Both the position numbers and the translations under genes were made by a program. The notes below the pieces were generated by a model. That model did no database searches. It had not been told where the DNA came from and saw only the letters and a program-made list of their open reading frames with translations. Below are positions 1 to 6,902 of a DNA stretch of 32,451 bases, in pieces. The DNA is from CAYLQA01 sp964385695. Lineage in GTDB: Bacteria > Desulfobacterota > Desulfobulbia > Desulfobulbales > Desulfurivibrionaceae. The stretch covers positions 1-32,451 of the forward strand of contig CAYLQA010000040.1 of NCBI GenBank assembly GCA_964385695.1, read 5' to 3'. The stretch's first letter is position 1. The number at the start of each line of letters is the position of its first letter.

Positions 1-1
1 A

Positions 2-127
2 GAAGTGGTTTTCGATGGGGTGGGTATAATAGAGGAGCAGAGACGCTTTCTACCGTATACGCCACATACAATCGGCAAGGCAGGCGCCTTCTACCAACAA
101 CGCCTGCAGGAGAACCTGCCTAAGTAA
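2..127 (+). CDS. C-terminal fragment of an unidentified protein (5' end outside window)
   Basis: An open frame enters from the left edge and ends at a TAA at 125-127, giving about 41 residues that finish in ENLPK. Its mixed hydrophobic/charged composition looks protein-like. A second plus-strand frame is also open over the same bases, so the choice of frame is not certain. It would be tail-to-tail with the HD-GYP regulator gene, with about 12 bases between the two stops. I do not recognise the family and assign no function. Confidence 0.35.
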   Translation, partial: EVVFDGVGIIEEQRRFLPYTPHTIGKAGAFYQQRLQENLPK

Positions 128-139
128 GCAACCATCTTC

Positions 140-1465
140 CTAACTCTTCACAACAGAGATCAGGCCGTTGATGGGGTCGTTCTCGTTGATGGCTTTGAGT
201 TTTTTGATATAGTCATTGGTCAAAACCGTCTGGAAAGGCAGCAGAGAGATGCCGCTTTTGGTGAAGATGTGGGCCGCAAGCTCCATGCCCGGCTTCAACT
301 CATTAAGCGACAGCTCCATTTGAAGTGATTCTTTTACCCCCCGTTCCTTCAGATACTTCAAGGCCTCCTTGACAACATCCGGATCAAACCTGGTAAAGGC
401 GTGCTGTTTCAGATGGAATATAGCCATCTGCTCCTTCAGCTCCTCCTCATTGAGGTGCTCATACATTTTCCCGGTCTCTTTGGCAAACTCCTTGCGGAAA
501 GAGGTTTCATTCACCTCCTGGTGCATGACATTGTCAAAGGCATCTGCCACAGCAACTACCCGTGCCCCAAAGGGGATTTCCTCTTCGGTCAAGTGATCCG
601 GGTAGCCCGTGCCATCATATCTTTCATGGTGGTGTTTAATTATCTCGCCGACCTTGTCCAATTGGCTGATAAAGCTGACAACGTGCTGGCCCGCCTCGGC
701 ATGACGTTGATACGCTTTTTTTCTATTCGAGCTCCAGGTTTTCTTGTCATGTTCCAGGAGTGAAGGCGGGAGCGTGAGCTTGCCGATATCGTGCAACAGT
801 CCACCCACCTCAATATCGGTTATTTCTTCCTCACTCAGGTGCAAACGCCGGGCAAGGTCACAGGCAAAACGGCTTACCCGCTGGCCATGCCCTTTCATGG
901 CAAGGGTGTGGGAGTCGAGAAGGGAAGAAAAAGCACGGATGGTGTTGAAAAAGTTCGTTTCCAGCTCCTTGTTTTTCGCGACAATCTCCCTGGTCTGCTC
1001 CTCCACCTTGTGCTTGAGTTTCTTACTGTATTCAAAGAGCTTCTTGTTCTGCGATTTGGTCAGGGCCAGCAGTTCCTGATTCTGCCGCTTGAGTTCACCG
1101 CGTTCAAAGGCCTCCTGGACCGTAAACTTGAGATCTTCATCATCCCAGGGTTTCACAATATAACGGTAGACACCGCCCTCGTTAATCGAGCCCATGGCGG
1201 CATTGATATCGGCATAACCGGTCAGAATAATGCGAATACTGTCCGGCAGTTTTTCCCTGGCCTGGGCCAAAAACTCCACGCCGCTCATCTGCGGCATCCG
1301 TTGATCCGAGATGATCACCTCGGGTTGCGCCCCTCCAGCGATGAGCTCCAAGGCCTCCTTGCCGCTGTTGGCTGTCAACACCTCATAATCTTCGGCAAGA
1401 AAGAGGCGCTTCAATGCCTTGAGGATATTTTCTTCGTCATCCACGAAAAGTATTGTTTTGTCCAT
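140..1465 (-). CDS. Response regulator with C-terminal HD-GYP phosphodiesterase domain (RpfG-like)
   Basis: The 441-residue protein begins with a receiver domain (about 1-122): acidic pair D9/D10, phospho-acceptor D54 in the segment ISDQRMP, and the conserved lysine in YIVKPWD. A charged, probably coiled-coil linker (about 125-170) leads to an HD-GYP domain (about 175-345) with the metal-binding HD in GLLHDIGKL and the HHHERYDGTGYP signature. The catalytic motifs are intact, so cyclic-di-GMP hydrolysis under control of a partner histidine kinase is expected from family knowledge. No kinase is adjacent, so it is an orphan regulator here. ATG at 1465 follows an AAGGA ribosome-binding site about 6 bases upstream. 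The C-terminal ~90 residues match no domain I can name. Confidence 0.92.
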   Translation of the reverse strand: MDKTILFVDDEENILKALKRLFLAEDYEVLTANSGKEALELIAGGAQPEVIISDQRMPQMSGVEFLAQAREKLPDSIRIILTGYADINAAMGSINEGGVYRYIVKPWDDEDLKFTVQEAFERGELKRQNQELLALTKSQNKKLFEYSKKLKHKVEEQTREIVAKNKELETNFFNTIRAFSSLLDSHTLAMKGHGQRVSRFACDLARRLHLSEEEITDIEVGGLLHDIGKLTLPPSLLEHDKKTWSSNRKKAYQRHAEAGQHVVSFISQLDKVGEIIKHHHERYDGTGYPDHLTEEEIPFGARVVAVADAFDNVMHQEVNETSFRKEFAKETGKMYEHLNEEELKEQMAIFHLKQHAFTRFDPDVVKEALKYLKERGVKESLQMELSLNELKPGMELAAHIFTKSGISLLPFQTVLTNDYIKKLKAINENDPINGLISVVKS

Positions 1466-1862
1466 ACAGTCCTTCAGTCCTCTTTCCGGCTTTCAGCAAA
1501 CTGCATCGTTTTGCTGAGTAAAGAAACAGCAGGAGAAAACACTCAACGATTCGACGTCTCCCCCAACCAGAAGGAGCGGCTCCTGCTTTTATCAGGCTAT
1601 CAGCTCATTATGCCATTTGCAACCGACAATTAGGCCGCCTTTTGTGCGAACTGAATCAAGCAATATTCAGGAGTAGAGCACCTTTCGCCCGCAAAAAACA
1701 TAAGTGCCGCACAGTGAAATAATTCACCAAACCAAACTCTTAAAAGCTGACCGCTTCTCAAACGGAGCATCTTAAGGTAAGATAGCCCCCGAGAAGAGGC
1801 TTGCGCTTCAATTGCCGGTTGTAATAAAAATTCAGGATAGCGATATTTACACAGATCCATTC
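1466..1862. other. 397-base divergent intergenic region between the HD-GYP regulator and rlpA
   Basis: This spacer separates two divergently transcribed genes and should hold both promoters. I see no convincing protein gene. It contains an 8-base inverted repeat at 1493-1517 (listed separately) and a small perfect palindrome at 1572-1584 (AGGAGC-G-GCTCCT) followed by a short T-run, too small for a confident terminator. A weak promoter-like pair (TTGCGC at 1801, TAATAA at 1822) lies before rlpA, but its spacing is poor. Nothing else is recognisable. Confidence 0.5.
1493..1517. promoter_or_regulatory. 8-base inverted repeat in the 5' region of the HD-GYP regulator gene
   Basis: TCAGCAAA at 1493-1500 is perfectly inverted as TTTGCTGA at 1510-1517, with a 9-base gap. 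It lies 28-52 bases upstream of the HD-GYP gene start, where it could be an operator or a 5'-leader hairpin. There is no T-run on the minus strand, so it is not an intrinsic terminator. Function is inferred from position only. Confidence 0.35.
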
Positions 1863-2699
1863 ATGAAAAACTCCCTTTCGATCAACACGCGCCTCTCTCT
1901 TGCTGTTTGCCTGGTTTTGCTTTTGCTCCTGAACGGTTGCGGTCCGCAGGTAATCAAGAGTTCCCCTGCCAAGAGGCGGGTCTCTGCCCCGGCCAAGCAG
2001 AGAACCACTTCTCCGGCCCGGAAAGCTCCCAGCGGAAAGAGAGTACCCCCAACCCAACGCCCCTATAAGATTAACGGCAAAACCTATTACCCCATTCCTT
2101 CGGCCCAAGGCTACCGGCAAATAGGCATCGCCTCATGGTACGGCCACCCATTTCATGGACGCAAGACCTCAAACGGCGAAACTTACAATATGTATGCTTG
2201 GACCGCGGCCCATAAGACCTTGCCCATGAATACCCATCTCTTGGTGGAGAATCTTGATAACGGGCGCAAGGTGACCATTCGCATCAATGATCGCGGCCCT
2301 TTTGTCCGCGGGCGGATTATCGATCTTTCCTACAACGTGGCCCGCAAACTTGGAGTGGTTAAAAAAGGAACTGCCCGGGTACGCCTGACGGCTCTTGGCG
2401 AGGCAGTCACTGTCCGCCGGAAAGGGAAAACCTCTACTCGTTTCTTGCCCCATAAGGATCTGCGCAAGGGGGAATTCTACGTGCAGGTCGGTGCCTTCAC
2501 CAACAAAAACAATGCCGATCGGCTTAAAAACAAGCTGGTCAAGTGGGGCAAAAAGGCTGTCACCCGCCGGTATGATCGCGGCGACAAAGTCTTTTTCCGC
2601 GTCCAGGTTCGGGCCGGCACCACCCTCGATACAGCAGAGCGGGCCGAACGTGTTCTCAACGAGGCCGGTTTTCCGAACACCTTTGTTGTAGCGCGCTAG
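1863..2699 (+). CDS. rlpA: RlpA-like septal lytic transglycosylase lipoprotein with SPOR domain
   Basis: The 278-residue protein has a lipoprotein signal peptide (hydrophobic run, lipobox LNGC, lipidated C26), a proline/lysine/arginine-rich linker, a double-psi beta-barrel RlpA domain (about 77-170; landmarks ASWYG, RKTSNGE, AAHKTLP, RINDRGPF, RIIDLSY) and a C-terminal SPOR domain (about 200-276; FYVQVGAF...) that binds denuded septal peptidoglycan. By family knowledge it is an outer-membrane-anchored glycan-cleaving enzyme of cell separation. I chose ATG 1863 over an in-frame TTG at 1812 because it starts directly at the signal peptide; neither has a strong ribosome-binding site. It appears monocistronic. 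Confidence 0.9.
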   Translation: MKNSLSINTRLSLAVCLVLLLLLNGCGPQVIKSSPAKRRVSAPAKQRTTSPARKAPSGKRVPPTQRPYKINGKTYYPIPSAQGYRQIGIASWYGHPFHGRKTSNGETYNMYAWTAAHKTLPMNTHLLVENLDNGRKVTIRINDRGPFVRGRIIDLSYNVARKLGVVKKGTARVRLTALGEAVTVRRKGKTSTRFLPHKDLRKGEFYVQVGAFTNKNNADRLKNKLVKWGKKAVTRRYDRGDKVFFRVQVRAGTTLDTAERAERVLNEAGFPNTFVVAR

Positions 2700-2768
2700 T
2701 TGGACGACATTTTGCTGCCGGCTACACCACATCCAGTTGACAGACGACAGTAACAACTGAAGTTTCGC

Positions 2769-3757
2769 CTAAGTATCCTTGGTGCGATGACAGAAAAAAC
2801 AGCCGCTGGTGTTGTCTGTGCCGTAACTGTGGGCATTCATGGTGGTGGGATCCCCACGCAACATATCGGGATAAGGACTGCCGTGCGCCCTATGACAGGA
2901 GAGACACATTACCATGTCACCGTTCTCAACGGTTGATGCGCCACCAGCAGCCAAGGTCGGCTTGGCCACGGGAACATCCGGATTATAGGACGCGCCTATC
3001 ACCTCTGCATATTCACCGGAATTGGAATAGTATAATCGGCAGGATACCTGAGCCATGGGCTGGCGCCGTTGTCTACACCTGTGTCAGGATCCACACCTTG
3101 GCCGTCGGCATGGAAAGCGCCATGGCAACCTGCGCAAAATTTGGTTACTGGCTGGGGGTTACTGTCTGCGCCGCCCAAATAGACGTTATGGTCGCTTGCC
3201 GACTTGGTAGCCTCCCAGTCGTTATCCTCAATTCCGGACACTCCGCCGCCATAGGTGGGATGCCAACTTTTGAGAAAACGGTACCAACCGATCTCACCGT
3301 CACCTGTATATGCGGAATAGGCCCCCCTGGCGCATAGGAGAGTTGATTGTCTTGCGGGGCAATGCCAAAAACATTATGCCCCGTGCTATGATCGCCGGGC
3401 ACGTGATAGAAATTTCCACCGGCCAGAGCATTGCTCGGATAACCGCCGGAGTTATATACGATGGGAACGGACGCGCCGTTCACAGTGACAATGGCATTGC
3501 TGCCGGTGCTGGAATGGCACCCCACGCAATCGCTCACAAGGAGGTTGTTCTCTAAGCAATTGCTGCTTCCGCCTGTGATGGACGACGGACCACGCCGCCC
3601 CGCCAACGGAAATCAGCGACGTCCCGTCCTGGCTATTATGCATGGTATGACAGACCGAACACGGCCCCGATACGGCGGCAGTGGCAATCTGTGATGTAAG
3701 CACCCCAGCCATGAAGATAAGTGCCCCACCCTGAAAAAAACGGGCACACGATATCAT
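2769..3757 (-). pseudogene. Five-haem c-type cytochrome (doubled-CXXCH type), broken by three single-base frameshifts
   Basis: ATG 3757 follows an AGGAT ribosome-binding site and begins a signal peptide (MISCARFFQGG...ATAA) for Sec export. The coding signal then moves through four consecutive minus-strand frames, changing at about 3581-3590 (one extra base), 3300-3306 (one missing) and 3021-3026 (one missing). Joined, they give about 329 residues with five haem sites: CSVCH, CVGCH, CAGCH, CLSCH and CFFCH, the last pair in the arrangement of the doubled CXXCH family. Correcting the three indels turns 989 bases into 990, a whole number of codons. The native product would be a periplasmic electron carrier. 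Whether this is genuine decay or base-calling error cannot be told from the sequence alone. Confidence 0.8.
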
Positions 3758-3904
3758 GACTGATCCTGAATGAAAATTTAAGCTCCCGATTTCCCGAAAA
3801 ACGGAAACCCTAATTAGCAAGGTACTATCTTCTTTATTTTGGATGGCAAGAAAAAAACGCTTTTTTCTGGTTGCTTCATAAATAATAAGGAGTGCTCCCT
3901 ATAC

Positions 3905-3926
3905 ACCGGCAGACCCTGCCGGTTTT
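3905..3926 (+). terminator. Intrinsic-terminator-like hairpin upstream of the hydrogenase promoter
   Basis: ACCGGCAG (3905-3912) pairs perfectly with CTGCCGGT (3916-3923) around a 3-base loop and is followed by TTTTCT in the plus direction. It sits immediately before the putative hydBGDA promoter. It could insulate that promoter from plus-strand read-through coming from rlpA and running antisense to the cytochrome. Confidence 0.55.
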
Positions 3927-3933
3927 CTCCTGC

Positions 3934-3962
3934 TTGACACGCACCAACGAATCGTTATATCC
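3934..3962 (+). promoter_or_regulatory. Putative sigma70-type promoter for hydBGDA
   Basis: A consensus -35 box TTGACA (3934-3939) is followed after 17 bases by TATATC (3957-3962), which matches the first four positions of the -10 consensus. Transcription would start near 3969, leaving an untranslated leader of about 140 bases before hydB. Confidence 0.55.
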
Positions 3963-3969
3963 CTTAACA

Positions 3970-4111
3970 AGGGGTAGCACTTTCATTCTTTATGCAACGT
4001 TCCCACTGTAGGCAACAGCCACGCAGGTGGTAGCCAGTGTGGCGTCAGACGGCGGAAAGCCTGTGTGGCTTTGCACTTTCATCAAGAATCGACTGTTGAG
4101 GGGGAGGCAGC
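3970..4111 (+). promoter_or_regulatory. Structured 5' leader RNA candidate upstream of hydB
   Basis: An 11-base stem can form between AGCCACGCAGG (4017-4027) and CCTGTGTGGCT (4060-4070), with one G-U pair, and can be closed further out by TGCAA (3993-3997) with TTGCA (4071-4075). Two smaller hairpins fit the same region: CCAC/GTGG (4019-4030), which competes with the long stem, and GCCA/TGGC (4033-4043), which fits inside it. A direct repeat GCACTTTCAT occurs at 3977-3986 and 4073-4082. I do not recognise it as a known riboswitch class. Its place directly before the hydB ribosome-binding site suggests post-transcriptional control. Confidence 0.4.
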
Positions 4112-5149
4112 ATGATCTTTCAGGTTTTTAAAAAGCGGGAACTCGCCGCGCTTTACGAGTTGTTGTCAGTCAACGTCATTGTCGGGCCGGTGGAAAAGGG
4201 AATTGATCGTAAAGGCAAACCCATCCATGATTTTGACGTGGTCTACAATTTTGACGATCTTGCCCTGGACTATTCGACCACGGTCCATTCCCCGAAACGC
4301 TTTGTCCTGCCATACAAAGAAAAGCTCTCCACCTTTGATGTCTCAAAGAGCGGATGGGACAAACATGTGGACATTAATATTTACCGGCCTCTTGTTTTTT
4401 TCGGCATGCACGCCTGTGACATCAACGCTTTGAACAAGCTGGACAAGGTTCTGGCCCAAAGCGTTTACCCGATTCCTTACTACATGGGCAAACGGCAAAA
4501 CCTCTTCATCATCGGCATGGATTGCACTCCTGCCCCCCAATGTTTTTGCCATTCCATGGGGACAGATACGGCCATCCATGGATTTGATATGTTCCTGACC
4601 GACATCGGCGGCAAGTATTTTGCCGAGGTCCTCTCTGTCGATGCCTTTAACTTCCTCCAGCAGATCAAATCCTCCGAGCCCACCAAAAAAGAGGACAAAC
4701 TCTACAAATCCCTCACCCAGGAAAAAAGTAAACAGTATCAGACCACGGTGGAGACCACGGATTTGACCAAGATCCTGGATCTTGAGTTTGATTCCAAGGC
4801 TTGGGATTACTGGGGGGACAAATGCCTCTCCTGCGGGACCTGCGCCAATGTCTGCCCCACCTGCTACTGTTACGGGGTGGAGGAGAATGTCGATCTCGAC
4901 CTCAAAGGAGCCAGCAAAACGAAATATCTCTACTCGTGCAACCTGCATGATTTTGCCCAGGTGGCCGGGGGCCATAACTTCCGCCCGCAAAGTGCCACCC
5001 GCCTGAAGTACCGCTACTACCATAAACACAGAGGATTTGTGGAGACCTTTGAAGAATCCCTCTGCGTCGGCTGCGGCAGGTGCGGAGAGGCATGCCTGGC
5101 AGACATCACCCCGCCTGAAGTTATCGCCGATGTCCGCGGCCAGAAATAG
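4112..5149 (+). CDS. hydB: [NiFe] sulfhydrogenase beta subunit, iron-sulfur protein (HydB/AsrA-like)
   Basis: The 345-residue protein resembles the beta subunit of archaeal-type sulfhydrogenase and subunit A of anaerobic sulfite reductase. The N-terminal two thirds carries the family landmark HACDINALNKLDKVL. Two [4Fe-4S] motifs follow: C238-X2-C-X2-C-X3-C248 (with extra C251 and C253) and C318-X2-C-X2-C-X3-C328. It should carry electrons between the diaphorase subunit HydG and the hydrogenase module HydDA in the cytoplasm. ATG 4112 follows a strong GGGGGAGG ribosome-binding site. It is first of four tightly packed genes (12 bases to hydG), in the order hydB-hydG-hydD-hydA known from Pyrococcus sulfhydrogenase. 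Confidence 0.9.
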   Translation: MIFQVFKKRELAALYELLSVNVIVGPVEKGIDRKGKPIHDFDVVYNFDDLALDYSTTVHSPKRFVLPYKEKLSTFDVSKSGWDKHVDINIYRPLVFFGMHACDINALNKLDKVLAQSVYPIPYYMGKRQNLFIIGMDCTPAPQCFCHSMGTDTAIHGFDMFLTDIGGKYFAEVLSVDAFNFLQQIKSSEPTKKEDKLYKSLTQEKSKQYQTTVETTDLTKILDLEFDSKAWDYWGDKCLSCGTCANVCPTCYCYGVEENVDLDLKGASKTKYLYSCNLHDFAQVAGGHNFRPQSATRLKYRYYHKHRGFVETFEESLCVGCGRCGEACLADITPPEVIADVRGQK

Positions 5150-5161
5150 AAAGGAAATATC

Positions 5162-6064
5162 ATGGAAAACAAACTCGCATTCATCGATATTTTAAATCAG
5201 GAACCTGGTCAGCATCGCAAAGAAGACCCGGACAGTTTCGAGTACACCTATAAGGCCGAGATCACCAACGCCTATCCACTCACAGCCACGGAAAAACTCT
5301 ACCAGATCCAAATCATCGATCCCAGCGAGCGCAACCAATTCAGCTTCAAACCTGGACAGTTCGTCATGCTGGAGTTGCCCGGCATTGGTGAGGCGCCCTT
5401 TTCCATCTCCTCCTCCCCTCTGCGCCACGGCGATCTTGAGCTGTGCATCCGAGCGGTGGGCAATTTCACCAATTTTCTTGATCGGGTGGAACGCGGCACC
5501 CAGGTGGGCCTTACCGGCCCCTTCGGCACCCACTTTCCGGTGGAAAAGATGTACGGCCAGGACATCCTGCTCATCGGCGGCGGCCTGGGCATTGTGCCCC
5601 TACGCTCCCCGTTGTTGTCGGTTTTGGAAAACCGCAGCCGCTACAACCGGGTGGATATCATGTACGGGGCCAAGAGCCCGAAAGAGCTGCTCTTCACCTA
5701 TCAATACGAGGAGTGGCAGCGTTTTGACATCGACCTGCATATCACGGTGGATGAACCGGATAAAGAATGGCAGGGCCCGGTGGGCCTGATTACGGAAATC
5801 TTAGAAAAACGAATCAAGGAGCCCAGCGATATTGCAACCAACACCTGCGCCATCGTCTGCGGCCCGCCGGTGATGTTCCGTTTTGTCTGCGACATGCTGA
5901 CCAAGGCGGGGCTGCCCATGCAGAAGATGTTTGTTTCCCTTGAACGCCGCATGCATTGCGGCCGCGGTAAATGTTGCCGCTGCAACATCGGCTCCACTTA
6001 CACCTGTCTTGACGGGCCGGTCTTTGACTATTGGTCGGTAATGAATCTCAAGGAGGCAATCTGA
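5162..6064 (+). CDS. hydG: [NiFe] sulfhydrogenase gamma subunit, FAD/NAD(P)-binding diaphorase (HydG/AsrB-like)
   Basis: The 300-residue protein has a ferredoxin-reductase-type FAD domain (about 30-125; FKPGQFVML and APFSISSSP), a nucleotide-binding domain (about 130-250; LLIGGGLGIVPLRSP) and a C-terminal cysteine cluster (C266, C271/C272, C274, C282) that matches the [2Fe-2S] site of the PyrK/AsrB/HydG group. It is expected to exchange electrons between NAD(P)(H) and the HydB iron-sulfur chain. It has no signal peptide or membrane segment, so it is cytoplasmic. AAAGGAA lies upstream of ATG 5162. Its TGA is one base from the hydD ATG, indicating translational coupling. Confidence 0.92.
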   Translation: MENKLAFIDILNQEPGQHRKEDPDSFEYTYKAEITNAYPLTATEKLYQIQIIDPSERNQFSFKPGQFVMLELPGIGEAPFSISSSPLRHGDLELCIRAVGNFTNFLDRVERGTQVGLTGPFGTHFPVEKMYGQDILLIGGGLGIVPLRSPLLSVLENRSRYNRVDIMYGAKSPKELLFTYQYEEWQRFDIDLHITVDEPDKEWQGPVGLITEILEKRIKEPSDIATNTCAIVCGPPVMFRFVCDMLTKAGLPMQKMFVSLERRMHCGRGKCCRCNIGSTYTCLDGPVFDYWSVMNLKEAI

Positions 6065-6065
6065 T

Positions 6066-6902
6066 ATGACAGCGGAACTTTCCTACCTTGGGGTCCCTTT
6101 AGAGCGGCCGAGCGTCGGCTTTTTCGATTTTACCGCCTGCGAGGGTTGCCAATTGCAGATTCTGAACAACGAGGCCAGCCTGCTCGACTTTTTAAATCTG
6201 GTCACCATTGTCAACTTCCGTGAGGGCATGACCGAACGATCCGATTCCTACGATATTGCCTTTGTCGAGGGGAGCATCAGTCGCAAGGATGAGGTGAAAA
6301 GGCTGAAGGCCATTCGCAAGAACGCCAAAATTCTGGTCGCCTTTGGCTCTTGCGCCTGTTTCGGCGGGGTCAACCAACTTAAAAACCGTTTCAACGACCT
6401 GGAGTGGGTAAAACAGGAAGTCTACGGCGACTTCCCCATTGAGACTGAGACGGTGCGGCCTTTGGAAGACTTTGTCCGGGTTGATCTGAAAGTATACGGC
6501 TGCCCTATCAAAAAGGAAGAGGTTGAAAAAATTGTCACCGACCTGGTTGTGGGCAAGTCAGTCACACCGCCAGAGTATCCGGTCTGCATGGAATGCAAGG
6601 CCAATGAGAACATCTGCCTCTTTGAGCTTGGCGAACCCTGCCTGGGGCCAATCACCCGGGGAGGTTGTGACTCCTGGTGTACCAGCAACCGTAGGGGCTG
6701 CTGGGGGTGCAGGGGGCCAGCCGAAGTGGCTAATATCACACAGCTTAAAGAGATCATGGAGAAATACGGCTTTTCCAAAGAAACCATTATTGACCGACTG
6801 GAATGCTTTGGCGGCTTTGCCGACTACACGGCGCAGCTCAGAAAAAAAACCAAGCCAAAGGTTCAGAAAAAACGCAAGGCCGCCAAGGGGAAGACAAAAT
6901 GA
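6066..6902 (+). CDS. hydD: [NiFe] hydrogenase small (delta) subunit
   Basis: The 278-residue protein carries the proximal-cluster ligands of NiFe small subunits: C25-X2-C28 in FTACEGCQLQ, C96 in GSCACFGG, and the cysteine in KVYGCPIKK (about 146). Additional cysteines between about 170 and 220 can bind further [4Fe-4S] clusters. There is no Tat signal, as expected for cytoplasmic group 3 enzymes. It relays electrons from the HydA active site to HydB. The C-terminus is an unusual lysine-rich tail of about 20 residues (from RKKTKPK onward). Its TGA overlaps the hydA ATG in an ATGA. Confidence 0.93.
   Translation: MTAELSYLGVPLERPSVGFFDFTACEGCQLQILNNEASLLDFLNLVTIVNFREGMTERSDSYDIAFVEGSISRKDEVKRLKAIRKNAKILVAFGSCACFGGVNQLKNRFNDLEWVKQEVYGDFPIETETVRPLEDFVRVDLKVYGCPIKKEEVEKIVTDLVVGKSVTPPEYPVCMECKANENICLFELGEPCLGPITRGGCDSWCTSNRRGCWGCRGPAEVANITQLKEIMEKYGFSKETIIDRLECFGGFADYTAQLRKKTKPKVQKKRKAAKGKTK

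Larger units (their letters stand above)
3758..4111. other. 354-base divergent spacer between cytochrome locus and hydBGDA
   Basis: This gap must contain the cytochrome promoter (minus strand) and the hydrogenase promoter (plus strand). It holds an A/T-rich inverted repeat near 3849-3868, a GC hairpin with a short T-run (3905-3926), a good TTGACA-type promoter (3934-3962) and a structured leader (3970-4111); the last three are listed separately. I found no credible small protein gene. Confidence 0.6.

Noticed and set aside
791..1633. Long plus-strand open frame opposite the HD-GYP regulator
   Set aside because: It lies antisense to a gene with clear receiver and HD-GYP motifs, has no recognisable domain and no good ribosome-binding site; it is a by-product of the codon pattern of the real gene.
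1630..1860. Small minus-strand open frame in the rlpA upstream region
   Set aside because: No ribosome-binding site, no family resemblance and unbalanced composition; it lies where promoters are expected.
3021..3590. Programmed ribosomal frameshifting in the cytochrome gene
   Set aside because: Three shifts of mixed direction with no slippery heptamers or adjoining pseudoknots are better explained by mutation or sequencing error.
3892..4011. Short GTG-initiated frame in the spacer before hydB
   Set aside because: AAGGAG lies directly against the GTG with no proper spacing, and the frame runs through the terminator hairpin and promoter; the translated sequence shows no protein character.
4112..6064. 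Anaerobic sulfite reductase subunits AsrA and AsrB
   Set aside because: The two proteins belong to that wider family, but the next two genes are NiFe small and large subunits rather than AsrC, which fixes the set as HydBGDA.
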